Origin: an uncultured bacterium | Lineage (GTDB): Bacteria > Hydrogenedentota > Hydrogenedentia > Hydrogenedentales > CAILVY01 | DNA: 64,000 nt | Assembly: GCA_937951485.1 (NCBI GenBank) | Contig: CALEDJ010000028.1 | Coordinates: forward strand, 14,547-78,546 | Direction: 5' to 3' | In this document: piece by piece, positions 63,958-64,000 of the stretch | Numbering within the stretch: position 1 is the stretch's first letter | Layout: the number at the start of each line of letters is the position of its first letter | Notes under the pieces: model-generated | Databases searched by the model: none | Told to the model about the DNA's origin: nothing | The model's input: only the letters and a program-made list of their open reading frames with translations | Made by a program: the position numbers and the translations under genes

Positions 63958-64000
63958 AGCAAGAGCATTCCTCGGGTTGCGCGGTAAACGCCCTCTCCCA

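Larger units (their letters stand above)
63673..64000. other. 328-base 3' intergenic region with repeats
   Basis: Holds the inverted repeat 63684-63750 and the CCCTCTCCC hairpin 63937-63957, followed by the beginning of a further CCCTCTCCCA copy at the window edge. No gene seen. Confidence 0.5.

Overview
The window is a GC-rich, gene-dense chromosomal segment from a Gram-negative, flagellated bacterium. It carries flgH and flgI (L- and P-ring genes), lipoprotein signals, periplasmic proteases and typical AGGAG ribosome binding sites. Several features suit an uncultured lineage near the Hydrogenedentota/PVC groups better than Proteobacteria: a GH2 enzyme with a LamG insertion, UroD-like and LarA-like enzymes in one sugar-acid style cluster, a CHAD protein, an archaeal-type PurO, a PPi-type phosphofructokinase and many short intergenic palindromic repeats. 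That placement is inference from gene content only. There is no phage, conjugation module, CRISPR array, rRNA or tRNA that I can see.

Layout. 2-2504: a multi-PDZ HtrA-like protease (cut by the window edge) and a catalytically dead paralogue. 2631-4845: overlapping FolM-like reductase, folB, folK and folE. 4928-7105: prepilin peptidase and an O-methyltransferase. 7106-7569: an intergenic region with a 29-codon hydrophobic mini-gene and a MITE-like element with a target duplication. 7600-13506: a secreted propeller protein and an ABC sugar importer lacking its ATPase. 13604-15181: inositol-phosphatase family protein, a 9-bp tandem repeat and 5-formyl-THF cyclo-ligase. 15182-15527: a divergent region holding a good 6S RNA candidate and a sigma-54 type promoter on opposite strands. 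15528-22262: flagellar operon flgF-G-A-H-I-J, an EF-hand protein, flgN and flgL. 22380-29678: lipoprotein, TerB-like protein, the GH2 enzyme, an SDR, a GDPD and a zinc-ribbon/HTH protein of YvyF type.

29694-41694 is more accessory in character: dispersed palindromic repeats, an epimerase-aminotransferase fusion, a CHAD protein, an MFS transporter, two tandem paralogous polytopic membrane proteins of unknown function, a DUF2851 protein, a VWA remnant, and an 870-base gene-poor stretch with two consensus sigma-70 promoters on the minus strand, several hairpins and a 20-codon leucine-rich ORF. 41695-49266: aldo/keto reductase, a glycine-rich STN-like protein, an SDR, a lipid-kinase-like protein, purB next to an archaeal-type purO, and a Ser/Thr kinase. 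49284-59015: a nine-gene minus-strand cluster (SDR, HAD, UroD-like, PdxB-like, LarA-like, TPR lipoprotein, PPi-type PFK, 6-phosphogluconate dehydrogenase, GhrB-like dehydrogenase) that reads like sugar-acid or pentose-phosphate carbon metabolism. 59109-63672: a radical SAM protein and leuS, separated by repeats.

The most interesting items are the structured small-transcript locus at 40825-41440, the 29-codon mini-gene at 7175-7264, the MITE family with target duplications, the 6S/sigma-54 overlap, the LamG insertion in the GH2 barrel, the epimerase-aminotransferase fusion with Phe in place of the catalytic Tyr, and the bacterial PurO.
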